Source: Fasciolopsis buskii | Taxonomy: Eukaryota; Platyhelminthes; Trematoda; Plagiorchiida; Fasciolidae | Assembly (NCBI GenBank): GCA_008360955.1 | Contig: LUCM01000028.1 | Span: forward strand, 43,262-107,261 | DNA: 64,000 nt | Reading direction: 5' to 3' | Shown: piece by piece, positions 1 through 12,134 of the stretch | How the letters are laid out: every line of letters starts with the position of its first letter | How positions within the stretch are numbered: the stretch's first letter is position 1 | The notes under the pieces: model-generated | Seen by the model: the letters and a program-made list of their open reading frames with translations, nothing else | The model's database searches: none | What the model was told of the DNA's origin: nothing | Program-made: the position numbers and the translations under genes

Positions 1-1620
1 TCAACTACTTGAAGCGGGCTCGGGATAGAGTGGCAACTCGCAGGTCCGTTCGATCACTGAATTTGCTGTGTTCCACAGTGAGTGGTTCGATTTGTTTGTC
101 TTTTAGTCAGAAAAATGACCTGTCTCCGTTTTTGCAGTATAAACATAACGGACAACCCAAGTTCCAAATCCAGGTTTTCTGGAGATATGCGAAGGATTCG
201 GACTTCTCGACTCCCTAAAGCGAAAACTTGTCACTCAGGTGCTTAATCTGGTCGAATTTGCCTGTGCCTGTGCATGCACGCTTCGGGTTTATGAACCACA
301 TTAATTCACTACCGGATACGCACCAGCTCGTCTGCATTCCAGCTATCCGTTGGCTGACTTCTAATTCATTAGAGCTGACGTATGCCAACACATTCGTTCT
401 TACTGAACACTGTTCAAGCGGTCAGTTTTCTTTTAAGAGAATGAGAAAATATTATTTCTGCTTACATTTCCCAAAAATTAAATTTGAGTCTCCACTTTGT
501 CGGATACGCTTTGTTGCCGTCTGCTAATTCCATCTTGCGGAAAATAGTATGTATGATTTGCTTTCACTAGCAAAGATGAAGACAAACTCGATCCCATTCA
601 TTCTGATGGCCAGACCATTCGATCAGCTAACGGGCTTGTGATCCTGCTTCATGGAGTTGAAGTACGAATAGCCCAAAGTTAAATCGTTTTCAGGCCGCCT
701 TGTTTTGTGCATCGCTTTCATTTGATGCACCATTTTTTGTTTTCCGCAATGTACTCTGGGATACTGAAGGAATTCTCGCTTGCAAGTTCTTCCTTACGTG
801 AAAGGTGACTGGAAATGGCCATTTTTGCTTTGTCAAATTTGTCACGATTGTCGTGACGTAAAACAAATTTTCGATCATGCCAGAGTTGTTCCTCAACTGA
901 ATTCTCAGATGGCACACCACACATGAGCCTCGTTGAATGGAGTTTACTAGTTTTGATTTAGCTCCTCATGGCTAACTTGCAAATCCATGCGCCTTCCTAA
1001 CAGGCAAAGTGGGACTGCCTGCCACGAGCCACCAATGAGTGCGTTTTTTAGCCTTCATGGGATTTTCCTTGTTCTTCAGCCTAATCTGAAATTAGACAGC
1101 GTACGAAGTATACAATTCTATGTTTACCGCCATCCGTGGCGGAAGAGTGCATTGGGCACCCAGTGTGTCTGGCCTCATCCAAAAGACTTATGAACTGAGG
1201 AATCAGCTGCCGATCCTCAGTGGGTTTCGAGGCCCTCATTCCGTCCCGCTACTTTGTCGATTAAACTACTTTTTCAAGGGCTGAGGGTAGAGTCTGTAAG
1301 TAGACTATCCACTTGGGTTCGGGCAACTGGGTAGTGTCGAGCCCACTGAGAGTGTATAGATCCCAATGGATAATCGGGGATGTGGAGGTGGAGACTGAAA
1401 AAGATGGCGTGCGTGATGAGTTGTGCACAGTGTTTCTTCTCTTTCTTCTGCGTTGTCTTCCTTTTCTCCCATGGCTATGTTGACAGTCATTCTGTGAACG
1501 GGCGTTTGCTAAATGTATATGTGCAATAGTTGCAAGTAGTATTTGAATGGATGAACCAAATTTCCTCAGAAGTAGACTACCAGTTTCGCGGTTAATGCCA
1601 CTCCTCAGGAATGCTTAGCC
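1..1620. other. Upstream non-coding stretch, nothing recognised
   Basis: No exon, retroelement motif or RNA gene was recognised here. Short open frames at 228-527 (+) and 690-924 (-) are of chance length and have no recognisable motif. The stretch may be an intron or the 5' flank of the gene whose first visible exon starts at 1746. Confidence 0.4.
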
Positions 1621-1646
1621 GGTGCTCTTCTACCCAAATATCCATG

Positions 1647-1663
1647 TATATATATATATATAT
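1647..1663. repeat. (TA)n microsatellite
   Basis: An alternating TA run, seen directly, about 80 bases upstream of the first supported exon of the + strand gene. Confidence 0.9.
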
Positions 1664-1745
1664 CACATTTGTTGTCATTCTGTTATTTCGCGGTCGTTTT
1701 CTCCTTACTCCCTCGTTGTCAATTCCTTTGTCTCGTCTAACATAG

Positions 1746-1852
1746 GAGACCAAAAAACCGAAGCTATGATGAATTCACCTCTTGGTCTGTCCACCGGTGG
1801 TGCGAACGGTCACTGTTCTTCTCCGTCGAAGGCGGATTTTCCAGTCCAGACA
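1746..1852 (+). CDS. Exon 1 of a low-complexity regulatory-type gene (CDS from ATG 1766)
   Basis: This exon encodes the N-terminal 29 residues, starting MMNSPLGLSTGGANGH, if translation begins at the tandem ATGs at 1766/1769. It is preceded by a long pyrimidine-rich tract ending in AACATAG, a strong 3' splice site, and is followed by the donor CAGACA|GTAAGT at 1853. The exon ends in phase 0, which matches the start of the exon at 37027. Only 20 bases lie between the acceptor and the ATG. The acceptor therefore either receives an upstream 5'UTR or coding exon, or is a spliced-leader trans-splice site, as is common in flatworms. The frame is also open upstream of the ATG, so an earlier coding exon outside the window cannot be excluded. 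No domain is recognisable. The exon call rests on splice signals and phase; the function is unknown. Confidence 0.55.
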
Positions 1853-2018
1853 GTAAGTCTTCAGTATACAAGAATAGATATTGGTTTCCATCAGTTGATT
1901 TCGGTTCAGTTTTCTCTATTGAGTCGCTTTTTGAGTGACTATCGGGGGACCTTGATGCAGCATGTCGAGAGGCAAGTGGGTCTTATCCTTCATGTGTGAT
2001 TAGCATAACGTTAAACAT

Positions 2019-2055
2019 TATATATATATATATATAAATATATAAATATATATAG
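2019..2055. repeat. TA-rich microsatellite at a LINE edge
   Basis: An interrupted TA/TAA run directly precedes the LINE-derived segment that begins near 2080. The same LINE family abuts TA repeats elsewhere in the window. Confidence 0.85.
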
Positions 2056-2079
2056 ATAATACAGCTGGCTCCCTGTTGT

Positions 2080-2411
2080 GCCAGGCAGGTAATGATGGGA
2101 GGATGGTTCGGATGGCCATGGATGACATGAGTAAAAAGTATGGAAGCTTTAACCCAGTGGACTGGCTCGTGTGGTGTCCCAGTTGGGACTAACCGGATTT
2201 GGGGTCCACGAGATTCTCACCGAGCGATTGTTGAAGACAGTATGTGTTATAACTCAGTTTTACGTAATGTGAATGAACAAAAAATATGTCGTAGTCGTTC
2301 AGCGTCAAACACCACCAACTGCTACTTTTTCCACAGAGTCGCATGTTTCTGTGGTGCGAATGAATATCCAAGGGGAAAAGGGAGTGGATCTACACAGGCG
2401 GGAAAAGATTA
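2080..2411 (+). mobile_element. RTE-like LINE, 3' end (RT C-terminal tail), + strand, decayed
   Basis: Read on the + strand with frameshifts, the segment gives the C-terminal tail of the reverse transcriptase ORF: a VKSMEALT block, then a (G)PRDSHRAIVED block, then the terminal ORF/3'UTR ending GGGAAAAGATT. The same segment occurs in the opposite orientation at 6670-7230 and 35490-35990. The 3' terminal piece (2290-2411) also recurs at 63870-64000 (+) and, inverted, at 8690-8830. It is a dead fragment. It ends about 40 bases from an oppositely oriented tail of a related copy at 2450-2790. Confidence 0.75.
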
Positions 2412-2449
2412 GAATGCTGGAATAGCCAAAATACGGAACAACAGCTAAC

Positions 2450-2790
2450 TTACGACGCCACGTGTTTCAATCGTTTCTGATTCGATAGAAAATGATAACA
2501 CGATCGCCACCGTTCACGGTTCATTGCCATATCCTTCAAAGTCTCCAACCAGCCAGTTAACGAGTCTTTCGGACCCCAACCACGAAGACGCGAGACACCT
2601 ACTTTACCTAAGTTCGATGTACATTTTCTCATTCCGCGTTGCCACATCATCTGTTGAACTCCATGAGGCGTCTTCCACTCCGTGGGAGGAACACAACAGA
2701 GGACACAATATGGTAGACGTGTGTTCGCCATACGCAACACGTGCCCCAACCGGCGTAGTCTACTAAGCTTCATGCACTCAGATAAGGTGT
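2450..2790 (-). mobile_element. RTE-like LINE, RT C-terminal tail, - strand
   Basis: The minus strand encodes the conserved LINE C-terminus: KLSRLRRLGHVLRMANTRLP, a W(K)TPHGVQQMMWQRGM block, then GWGPKDSLTGWLETLKDMAM and a WRSCYHFLSNQ end. The open frame is intact across about 110 codons. Upstream (above 2785) the similarity stops abruptly, so the copy is truncated. Its sequence is nearly identical to the + strand segment at 8356-8650, in inverted orientation about 6 kb away. The family has no host function. Confidence 0.85.
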
Positions 2791-5700
2791 TCGCAGTGGC
2801 GGCTAATAACGGACGTTTCATTTTGCCATGGCCTTGTTCCTTGAACAGGATAGGCTGGCCTAACGAACGATCACAAAATTTTGTGGACAATCCGTGGTTA
2901 GGGCAACTCCTGCGTTACCCGGCATTTTATTCGAGGGCACGTCTCTGGCTTTTTTATAACCAAGTGTAGACTACAAGATAGTGGTGTGTAGACGCGTATC
3001 TTCTGGTGTCGCCTTAGGAATTCGTCCACCATTTTATAGAGGTGAACGCAACCCTACTGTTTGCGAGTACCCATCATAGTTCTTTGGGTCGGGTAAGAGA
3101 TCTCGTTCCCTCAGTGAGCGGTATCGGTCTTTGCACGATGGATCCTATTTTGTGAAGTTTAATATTTCTTGGGTCCCCATAGCATTGTTTACCTCGCTTA
3201 TCGGTCGTTTTTGTGGAATATGGCAACGTGTATATATATCAACTTACATTCACATTTGAGAGTCAGCTAAAAGACCCAGACGAGACTGGTTCCAGAGGGT
3301 TCGCCCACTGAAATACCGGTCCTATCAGTATCCTGTACATCTCAAAGAAGACCGATTAACTTTAGATTGAATTCAGTCACAGAAAACCATCCTTTTGAAG
3401 CTTAGACATTCACTGTTTGTTTCACGCTAAGGTTTACCCGTCATCTATGTGACTAGGCTTCAGGTTGCTGCGTGGCTTTTTTGCATTTATAACAGGTAGT
3501 CACGGCAAATCGTATGAATAGTTGTGTCTTACGTAACGGTTCAGCGATTGCATCGATGATGCTATTGCGACACTTTTTCAATCTGGCGACGCCCAACTGG
3601 GCTAAATTCTTAACGCGAACAAATGAAACGTGTGACAGAAGTGATGGGGAAATGTAGGCCTTCTTACACACATTGGGATTAGAGAGGAATCGAAGGGAAC
3701 AGATTTGTAGAAGCTTATTGTGTATTATCATTGGAGTGACTTCCAAGACCGCTTGTTACCCATTTTCGATTTACATATAAATTAACGAGGTATGGATTGA
3801 GTCTGTTCCTGCATGTGGAAGTACGACGGCGTAGGACCCTAAACGTCTAATGATTTGATGGATGAGAAAACGTTTTATGAAATGCTGTTTAGAGACAGTG
3901 ATCAGTGATGTATTACGAATGATTTGAAAATCTATCATAATCATTTAAGTGTTTTGGAGAAGTGAAATTTTCAATTGTATCTCTATTGGTTCTACTACAA
4001 TATGCAAATAGTTTTAAAGTCTTAGCCAAGTGATCACCTTTCTTTGTTTTCAAATTGAGAAGCACTTAAATCAAAGAGCAAGAACACCTGAAGCAACAGA
4101 TTAGAGGACAAAAATAAGAGCCCTTATACGTCATGAAACGCATATGATGTGTTTGATCCAAGAGATGACTGTGAATTGGAACTGTCCCAAGGTAACAAAT
4201 AGAAGAATCTCCATGGCTACATTGTTAATTGATGGCGATGTATGATCGTTGAAGAAAGCCGTATGTCAGTGAACACCCTGAACATTCAGAGGAGTAACAG
4301 CGCATTTGAGGAGGTTCATTTTTAGGAAATATGACGAAGATCAGTTACGAAGTTTGTTTAGATTATCTTACAGATGACCAAGACCTTCATCAATATTGTA
4401 AGAACGACCAAAATAGCTTAATCATTATATTTACAACCTACCAAATTCAGGAAAATAGCGAACTGAGGAGCAAAACCAGATGGGGATAGACTGGCTCCTT
4501 GAGAGACCTCAGAGCTTACTGGGAAGACTTATTCTTGCCAAATGAAAGGAATTGAGCCTGATTGAACAAGTAATCATCCAAGGTATGTAATATAGCAAAC
4601 TCGGCGTCACGTTCAAAGAGTTGAATGAGGGCACTATAATTAAGAGGACCACACGCGGTAGCCTAATTGAAATAAGTGTGTCTTACTTTTTGGCATCTCC
4701 TATCGAAAGACGTAACTGGATGGGTGATGTAATTTAGAGCGTCAAGCATGGACACCGAATTTTTCTCTGCAAACTAGAAGCGGTTGAGTGATTGGATGCA
4801 ACTTTCGATTAACAGACATGATTTCGGTTGCCTTCAACAGGACTGAATACTAAGTAGTGGTTTATTATCATAATCTTTCTTGGGAGTTGACCGTTATCCA
4901 GCCGGCACCCAGCAGTCAACGGTATTTTCAAGTAGAACAGTGTCATTAGAAGAGTAGAAATTAGACTGAATCCCGACTCGCAATTAAAATGATTAACTTT
5001 TTTCACCGTAACTCTTCGGGGTTTCGTGATTTTTCCTATTTGTCAATTCCGCGCGCTTCCTGTTAACTTCGCTGAAATCTAATGGCCGGTTTACTCTCAC
5101 CAGATGCAATTCTTTTTCAAGGACAAAATACAGAAATGTCCACACGAACCGCCGTTTCAAACTGCAGACAATACAGAAGCCATCTCGATACCAGTTGAGT
5201 GCTCAGAATGTGGTCTTTTCAACGACATCAAACTTTATATTGTGAAATGAAGCGCAAACTAGATATGCCGCTTTGAATCTACGGCACTGTACGTGTCCGA
5301 AGCCTTTAACCTCAACTTTCGGGAGGCTCATATGCACCATTACTCCATTACAATTGAGAAACAAATAAAACTGCTTGAAAATAGGAGTAATTTATTGCAT
5401 GAGCGCCAATGGAGTCTGATAAACTCGGAATGGAATTCAGGGTGCCAAACAAGGTGGTGTTTTCACTAATCGGCTATTTCTGGTAGGACTTGCAAAAGAG
5501 CTAAGATACGGCCGAAGTTCGGTTGAATACGTCATTGAGATTTACAACCGGTTCGTGAGAAAGGGGTTATAACAAAGTAAACAATTCTTTCATTTATCTT
5601 TTGCTCTGTGAACCCACTGAAACTATGTTTATCATTCCCATTTACTTAGAGTTTTGATTTATGGTTCTCGTTCGTGTAATCGCTATTCAAGACTTGATCA

Positions 5701-6669
5701 GACGTGAGATGATGAACTGGAATTAGACCAGTTAGTGTGGTATATGGTCTATTTAGTCTTTGTATCCATACTGAACCCAAGTTGTTGGGTTCCACGGAAA
5801 AGAACAGCCACTTTTTAATTCTCGAAATAGCATCGGGTTGCAAATATTTTCCAACAGTGCTAAAATACTTCATTTTAGATGGAATTATAGTAGACCAAAA
5901 GCAACGTCGTCCAATTACGCGTTATTAGCTACTCTTGGTTCAGTTTTCTTTGATAGGGCGTCATTCTGAGCTTCTAAGTGATATTAGAATTGTTTCCGTA
6001 AGGCACTTCCCTCCCATCCGTGCAGGTGTATTGTATTTCTGTCCATGCGAATGTTTTTGCGACCGGACAGCAAGACTGCAAGTTCCGAAGGGCAAGGTTT
6101 GAATAGCACGGTTTAAAATACGTCGACATCACAAGATTTATTGCTTTTAATTTTCAGCAAACGTCCAGGGACTGATACTTTCATGAACATTTTTGAACTC
6201 ATTGTGACTGAGGGAACGAAGTCGACCAGGATTTACGCAAAACTGACAGTGGAATTCTTGGATGTAAAGGTTGGATTTTAGCTTTGGGATGCACAGTTGT
6301 TTCAGGATTTTCCTGATCTCAGGACAACTTTTGTTAGCAAAATGCCTTTTGACGCACCATGCACTCAGGCGCTTAACGTCAACCTTTGATAACTTGAGTT
6401 TCACGTGTATCGCACAGCAGCTCTTCACCCCTCTCCTTTAGTTCAACAAAACCAAATCTGGTAGAGGGGCGAAAATTTGTCGAGTCGGACGTTGCATATA
6501 CCAGTGGGACAACAAGCCTTTTTCAGAAGTGAAGACAATTAACCATATTTGCAGTATAGGGGCTCATCTTGGAAACGGAAGACAAAAAGTCCACTGCTTT
6601 TTTTGTCTTCTGAATGAGAATCTCCTCAGCTGTACGAATGTATTGCCCTTCAGTTTGCTCTGGTTTTGG
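2791..6669. other. Intronic stretch without recognised features
   Basis: No splice-supported exon or retroelement motif was recognised. Minus-strand open frames at 3453-3746 (97 codons) and 6147-6428 (93 codons) were inspected. Both are of chance length and show no family motif. Anciently decayed repeats cannot be ruled out. Confidence 0.4.
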
Positions 6670-7230
6670 TAGCTACCTCAGCACCATCTGCTCGAACGAA
6701 AAAATAACGAGGAATAATGAAAGATCGACTACGTAGTAGTCATTTGAAGAACTGTGCAGAAGAAAGGTCACGAGTGCGAAAACGCCATTGACTAGAGCAC
6801 TGAGCCATACCACATACCGTCTCCAACAATCGCTCGGTGAGAATCTCGTGGACCCAAATCCGGTAGTCCAACTGGACACACACGAGCCGGTCCACTGGTT
6901 AAAGCTTCCATACTTTTTACTCATGTCATCCACTGGCCATCCGAACCATCCTCCCATCATTACCTGCCTGGCACAACAGGGAGCCACGAGGGAAGCGTTC
7001 TGTGTGCACGTGCAAAACATTCTTATTTAGCACCTACTCTAAAAAAATGGACTCTAGGACCTACTACCTTACGCCTTACTTGAGTTACTCACAAAATTCT
7101 CCCACCAGATTCTGACAATACTATGAAGAGAACCGTATTTTAAGACTGAAAATTTTCGTAGATCTTCCTTCAACGGCCGTGTTTCGGAACCGTAGATCAA
7201 TACCAACCTCACATTTTATCCAATCGCTCT
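6670..7230 (-). mobile_element. RTE-like LINE, RT C-terminal region, - strand
   Basis: Minus-strand translation, switching frames, gives an IYGSETRPLKEDLRKFSVLK block, IVRIWWENFVSN, and then the tail block of the 2080-2411 copy. These are the order and motifs of the RT C-terminal region following the thumb. The copy is frameshifted and has in-frame stops. Its lower part is close to 35490-35900. It lies head-to-head with the + strand LINE that begins at about 7228. Confidence 0.8.
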
Positions 7231-8682
7231 TTTCTATCTCCAGCCCAATTTCTGCTCCTTCTGCCTAACTATAATGTCCCCACTGATACCACGCCCGATA
7301 CTTGCAACGGTTCATTGTCACATCGTGTAATAAGTGGTTTTCAGTCTGATAGCTCTTATTTCCTCAAGCCTCGTCTGTCTCGAATTCAAGATTTAGGTAA
7401 AATAATTCAACTAAGTGCGCTTAATATCTCGTCAAGGTATTTCCTGCACACGTCGGGAGACGAAGCAGCTCAAGTTATGGATGAACGCGAGACAGGAAGT
7501 CTTGAGTGAGAAGGCTGAAGCAGCCCTTTTGGACTGGATCCCGATTAACAGTCATTTGGACGCCGCGACACTGCAGGGGTCAGTCAGTGTCCGGGAGGAT
7601 AGTAGTGTTAAGCGCAGTTTATTTGTTATCTCGGCATGCGCCCCAACAGACTGCAGCGGTGACATGCATAAAGATGAGTTTTATGATAACCTCATCACTC
7701 TTGCTCGGAAGAGCAAAGGCTCTGACATTGTAGTGGTATCAGGTGATTTTAATGCACAGGTTAGAAAACTGAGTGTATCGGAGTCCTGTTTAGGTGGGCG
7801 ATGCACATTTCCTGCTCAGCGAACAGACAATGGAGAAAGACCTCCAGTTTTGTGCAGACAATCGTTTGTTCCTATCTAGTACGATTTTCCGACACAGTTC
7901 GCGTCGCACAGTGACATGACGCTCTAGCTCAACAAGTGGTCTGAGTCAGATTGATCACAGTTAGCTACCGTTGGCGCGGTTCTGTCCAGAATTGTAGATC
8001 ATACTGGACCACGTACGTCGAATCGGACCATGCGTTGATTTTAATGAGATTTTTGCTGAGGCTCAACTTCCATCGACGCGGGCCACGAACCCGACTGGCC
8101 GTCGAACGTCTGTCTGATTCTGCTGTTCGCAACAGCTATGAGCAGAAACTGTTCGAAGAACTAAGAATTGCGGCGAGCAGTAATGTAAGCGAGCAGTAAG
8201 ATGAAATCAAGCAGGCGATGCATTTGGAAACAGATTTAGCCTGTGTCCCTAGGTCTAGCGTTCATCGAAGCCACTGGATTTCGAAAGGGTCGCTGGGTCT
8301 AATGGAGATCAGGGATCTAATACTAGGCCCTGGCTCTCAAAACACCTTATTTCAGCGTATGAAACTTAGTAGACTACGCCGGTTGGGGCACGTGTTGCGT
8401 ATGGCGAACACACGTCTACCATATTGTGTCCTCTGTTGTGTTCCTCCCACGGAGTGGAAGACGCCTCATGGAGTTCAACAGATGATGTGGCAACGCGGAA
8501 TGAGAAAATGTACATCGAACTTAGGTAAAGTAGGTGTCTCGCGTCTTCGTGGTTGGGGTCCGAAAGACTCGTTAACTGGCTGGTTGGAGACTTTGAAGGA
8601 TATGGCAATGAACCGTGAACAGTGGCGATCGTGTTATCATTTTCTGTCGAATCAGCATGATGTAAACAATGCGTTCCGTGTG
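7228..8682 (+). mobile_element. Internally deleted RTE-like LINE (endonuclease + C-terminal tail), + strand
   Basis: The 5' part matches 26958-27718. It encodes the APE-type endonuclease in two frames: an SGDEAAQ segment, then LSEKAEAALLDWIP, a VVVSGDFNAQV catalytic-region motif, and RTDNGERPP. Next come the endonuclease C-terminus (a SYRWRGSVQNCRS block and ESDHALI, 7950-8199). After about 150 bases of sparse similarity the element jumps to the extreme RT C-terminus (KLSRLRRLGHVLRM, 8356-8650). The whole RT catalytic domain is missing. Compared with 27103-27210, this copy also lacks about 105 bases that encode the SFNVRTL motif. It is non-autonomous and coding-dead. Confidence 0.85.
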
Positions 8683-8684
8683 TT

Positions 8685-9375
8685 TGCTGCAGTAGCGTCT
8701 TATCTTTTCCCTCCTGGGTATGTCCACCCCTTGTTCCTCTTGGATATGCACTCTTTTTATTGAAACTTGTAAATCTGGGGAAAAGGCAGCTGTTTGTGAG
8801 GCTTGCTGTTTAACGCTGTACGATGCTGCCGTATATACTCGACCTTAGGTAGGTTGGAGAATGTCACATCAGCGCCAATGACGTCTTAGCTTGGTCGATG
8901 CCATTCGAGTCTTCTGCATGTGCGAAGACACTTCTTTCGATTTACGACCACCAGGTTGTGATACTACTGCCGAAATAACTGCATCTGTCCACATCATCTA
9001 GTTGTTGCTTTGCGTGAACTAGTTTCGGCTTTGAGCCGCTCCACTTCTGCCCCAGCACCTTACACCTCGAAGGTCTGAAACGCATACTAAACGTACCTAC
9101 ACTTCCATTCAGACAGTCGAAAAATACTTGCAGTTTGCTTCCATCTTCATTTAATAGCGTAGTATTGTCGGCGTATCCTAAGTCCGATTGTTTTTTTTTT
9201 CTGAGAAAATATCAGTGTTGCTATTTTCACTTGAAAATGGGGCAATTTCTGTTACCATCTCTGTGATAAAGTTGAAAAGAAAATGTACATAAGGATAACC
9301 CTGACCAGCACCACTTGTCGTGATGACCCCGGGTGAATGGTCGACCTATGCACTTACTCGGTTTCGGCTGTTTAA
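8685..9375 (-). mobile_element. RTE-like LINE, RT fingers/palm fragment and 3' tail, - strand
   Basis: The minus strand reads, with frameshifts, an FTRG-ITTSGAGQGYP block (usually SGVRQGCP), YADNTTLLNEDGSKLQVFFD (YADD box degraded to YADN), RPSRCKVLGQKWSG, and a C/FSYFGSSIT block. The 3' terminal segment (8690-8830) is the inverted counterpart of 2290-2411. Sequence between the thumb and the tail is deleted. The copy is arranged tail-to-tail with the + strand LINE ending at about 8680. Confidence 0.8.
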
Positions 9376-11652
9376 TTATAGAGATTGGAAAAATGAAGTG
9401 AATTTCTCTCTTGCTGGACATGCACGCAAGATTTAGGTAATTGACTAACAGTTTGTTCATTGGCTAAATTTCATGATGCCGGAGTTGTAGGAAGAATCGG
9501 TCATTTTAATGTATGTGAGTGACTGGTTTTCCAAAATTGGTCGAATATGGTTGAAGTTGTACTCCCATGCAATGGTTGTCTCCGTCATCAAATATTTAAG
9601 ATAAGAAAAGTAATTATTGCCGAGTTTGTTGACCACTTTGATAGTTGACTGCATAATATTATTTGCTTGTTACCTAGTAATCGTTTCTCATAAAATTCAA
9701 TCCAGGCACCTACACTGATTGTATTTTCGGGAATATGTGCGTGTGCATGCGCCACGCAAAAATCGGATGTTTGCCCTTCTCATACTACGAATCTCGGGGT
9801 TTCCAGTATTGAAGATTAGCAGCAGGGACCCTAGAGTATGTACCCTTTGTCGGTTTCAGCAAACGGCTTTGATGCCCGTGTGCCATCCATTGATCCGCCA
9901 GCCAGTGCAGAAGCCGATCCGTGCTTATTTGGGAGTATTTTTGAGTTCTACGGGATCAGCCATGATAATGCTAGCAAAGTTAGTTTCTTCCGAAGTAAAA
10001 CCGAATTGAAATAAGGCATGGTGATTTGTGCAGTTCTTGTTTTATTAGTTCCGGATAGATGTTATCGAAATGTGCTTGATCAGCTCATAGTGTCTAAACG
10101 TAGGATTATAGAAATTAGCTTTGATGATCATGTCATGTGTGTCAGGATAGTTATAAAGTCTTCATTTCCGCTTGAACTTAACTCCGAATGTGTATGACAA
10201 TAGTATACTATTCTCTCCTCTTTAGGCCGCATACAGTGGGAACTGGTCAAATCCATTCTTTCCGGGAATATGTTTGCTTTCAGTAGAAGGGTCTCGGTGG
10301 TACCGAGACAGACCAGTCCTTCGATCGAGGTGATCGATGTTTGATAGTATGCCCTAGCACAGGTGGAAAGTTTGTCAGCATGCAAACCTTCGAATCGTTC
10401 TCGATCATCCGCGATCATCTATTCTCCAGTAAGAAATTAGCTACGAAGAAAGGAAAATTACTCGAATTTAGTAAGAAATCGTCGCTCTATGTAGCATAGC
10501 GAGGGAAAGTAAAGGGATATATGCTGTTTTTATTCATTACTCAGTCTTATGTGCGAATGTGATTGACTGAATCGCACAGCAGAACGTCGACAGCTGATTG
10601 GTTGAGGTATCCATATGAAGGGAAGACAGTGTTATCAGCTATTGTTGAATGGGGAAGTGAAAGTCACGTGTAATGAGACGATTGGTTCAATAACTCACGC
10701 ACCATGATTGCACTGTCATGTGGAATGGTAACAAAGCACTTTACTGTGGGTTGATGGAATACCGGTTAGGATTTTATTGATAGCACTTTCATGAGGATTT
10801 TTGACTCCCTGACACGAAGTGTCGTATATTCCTGATATCTTACTTTTTACTGTGAAAGTTCGAGTTCAACCTGAACTCGTTTTTGAATTTTGCTAACCGA
10901 ATAAGTAGTGTAATAGATATGGTTTCATTCGTATTTGTTTTGTTCGCAAACCCTGTTTTATGACGCCTGCGTTTTTCATCTGTCTACTGCGATTGGTTTA
11001 TTTTCGTTATATTCGTTCACTCAGACATAAAAACCTTTAGCAGTATCATGCTCATTGTTAAATAAATCTGGCAAGGAAATGTAACTTATTCGCATTTCAC
11101 AAACTCGCTCAGTTAAGATCAAGAGAAGCAACCAATTTCTTGGCTTGTAAATCACTCGTTTTCCCACTAGCTTTTCCGCCTTCCTGTTCTCGTTCGCGCT
11201 TTTCTTTTCCCGTATCATGTGAGTGCCACGTGATTCCTATCATCTAAACTGGTCGTTGATTGTCCAAAAGACCTTGGCAAATAGCGCTCTCTGTCTGCAC
11301 AGCGAGCGTAATCCACGTGATCTAGACGTGCGAGTTTTCGCTTTTTTCTGGTCACAATCAATCAATCGCTCTTCTCTGCTGCGGATGGATTTTTCAACTG
11401 TTTGAGTAAGCTATGTCTGAACGGCATTTGTGGCTTGGGGATAGGTGACAGTTCAGTGTAGACCAGATCCTTACCACGCCTGAATGTTCAGGACTTCATG
11501 CGGTTCTTTGCCTTTGTGGGTCATGGTTGCCGAATCTCCTTGCTGGCACAGTGAACCCTAGAGAGCATGGTGCATGCTTCCTCCACTACGCTCCTGTTTC
11601 AATCATGTTTACAAAAAGGCAGGCTTGCTTTTTTGAAGCTGCCGTATGATTT
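9376..11652. other. Intronic stretch without recognised features
   Basis: Nothing with family motifs was recognised. A minus-strand frame at 10128-10418 (96 codons) begins with an ATG right after an AATAG and looks protein-like in composition, but it has no recognisable domain and its length is within chance expectation. Confidence 0.4.
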
Positions 11653-12062
11653 AACCATGGGTATCCCTTAGAGAAGATTCTCTCAGGTGCTTTTTCATTT
11701 GTAATTCACGAACGTCTGTAGCACTCCTTGTTGATGCGGTTAGAGGTCGTGGGCCTCTGGACAACATACCTATATTCAAGAGCCTGTCGCATGGGGATGC
11801 GATCGACGCCGCCCCGACCGGGTTAGAAACCGGTTTGGTTCTTACGAGCGCATCTTTCGCGAGCACTAGATCACCGGAGGAGAATATTGCCCGCAAGCAT
11901 TCTAGGTGTGGTACTTGCGAAACTAATTTCTCTGATTTTCGCGCCAGGATCTATCATGCCTCTTGTAAATCTGTTTCTTTGCCCAGATTGATCTCAGAGA
12001 TTTTGTTAACTACCTTATCGAAGCCGTTAACACCGTGCCACCGTCAGGCGAGTAATGGCTAG
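11653..12062 (+). pseudogene. Unidentified ORF with a C2HC-like finger, probably retroelement-derived
   Basis: An uninterrupted + strand frame of 136 codons, without an early ATG, contains RCGTCETNFSDFRARIYHAS followed by C. That is C-x2-C-x12-H-x2-C with a Phe four residues after the second Cys, the layout of a small zinc finger. The stop is followed by about 75 bases ending in TTACTAATAAACTTTATTTT, which looks like a non-LTR 3' end or a polyadenylation region. Zinc fingers of this type occur at the N-terminus of R2/NeSL-type elements, but no RT is seen here, so the class is open. The minus strand is also open for about 100 codons across 11650-11950, so strand choice is not secure. It abuts the - strand element at 12140-13500. 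Confidence 0.35.
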
Positions 12063-12134
12063 AAGATGGGCCAAGGTGGGCAGCTTATGCAGTAGCGAAT
12101 GGGTATGAAAACCCTTACTAATAAACTTTATTTT

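Noticed and set aside
6788..7030. + strand frame starting with threonine/arginine and containing SLGENLVDPNPV, repeated at 35542-35868
   Set aside because: It is the antisense shadow of the RT C-terminal tail of two nearly identical - strand LINE copies.
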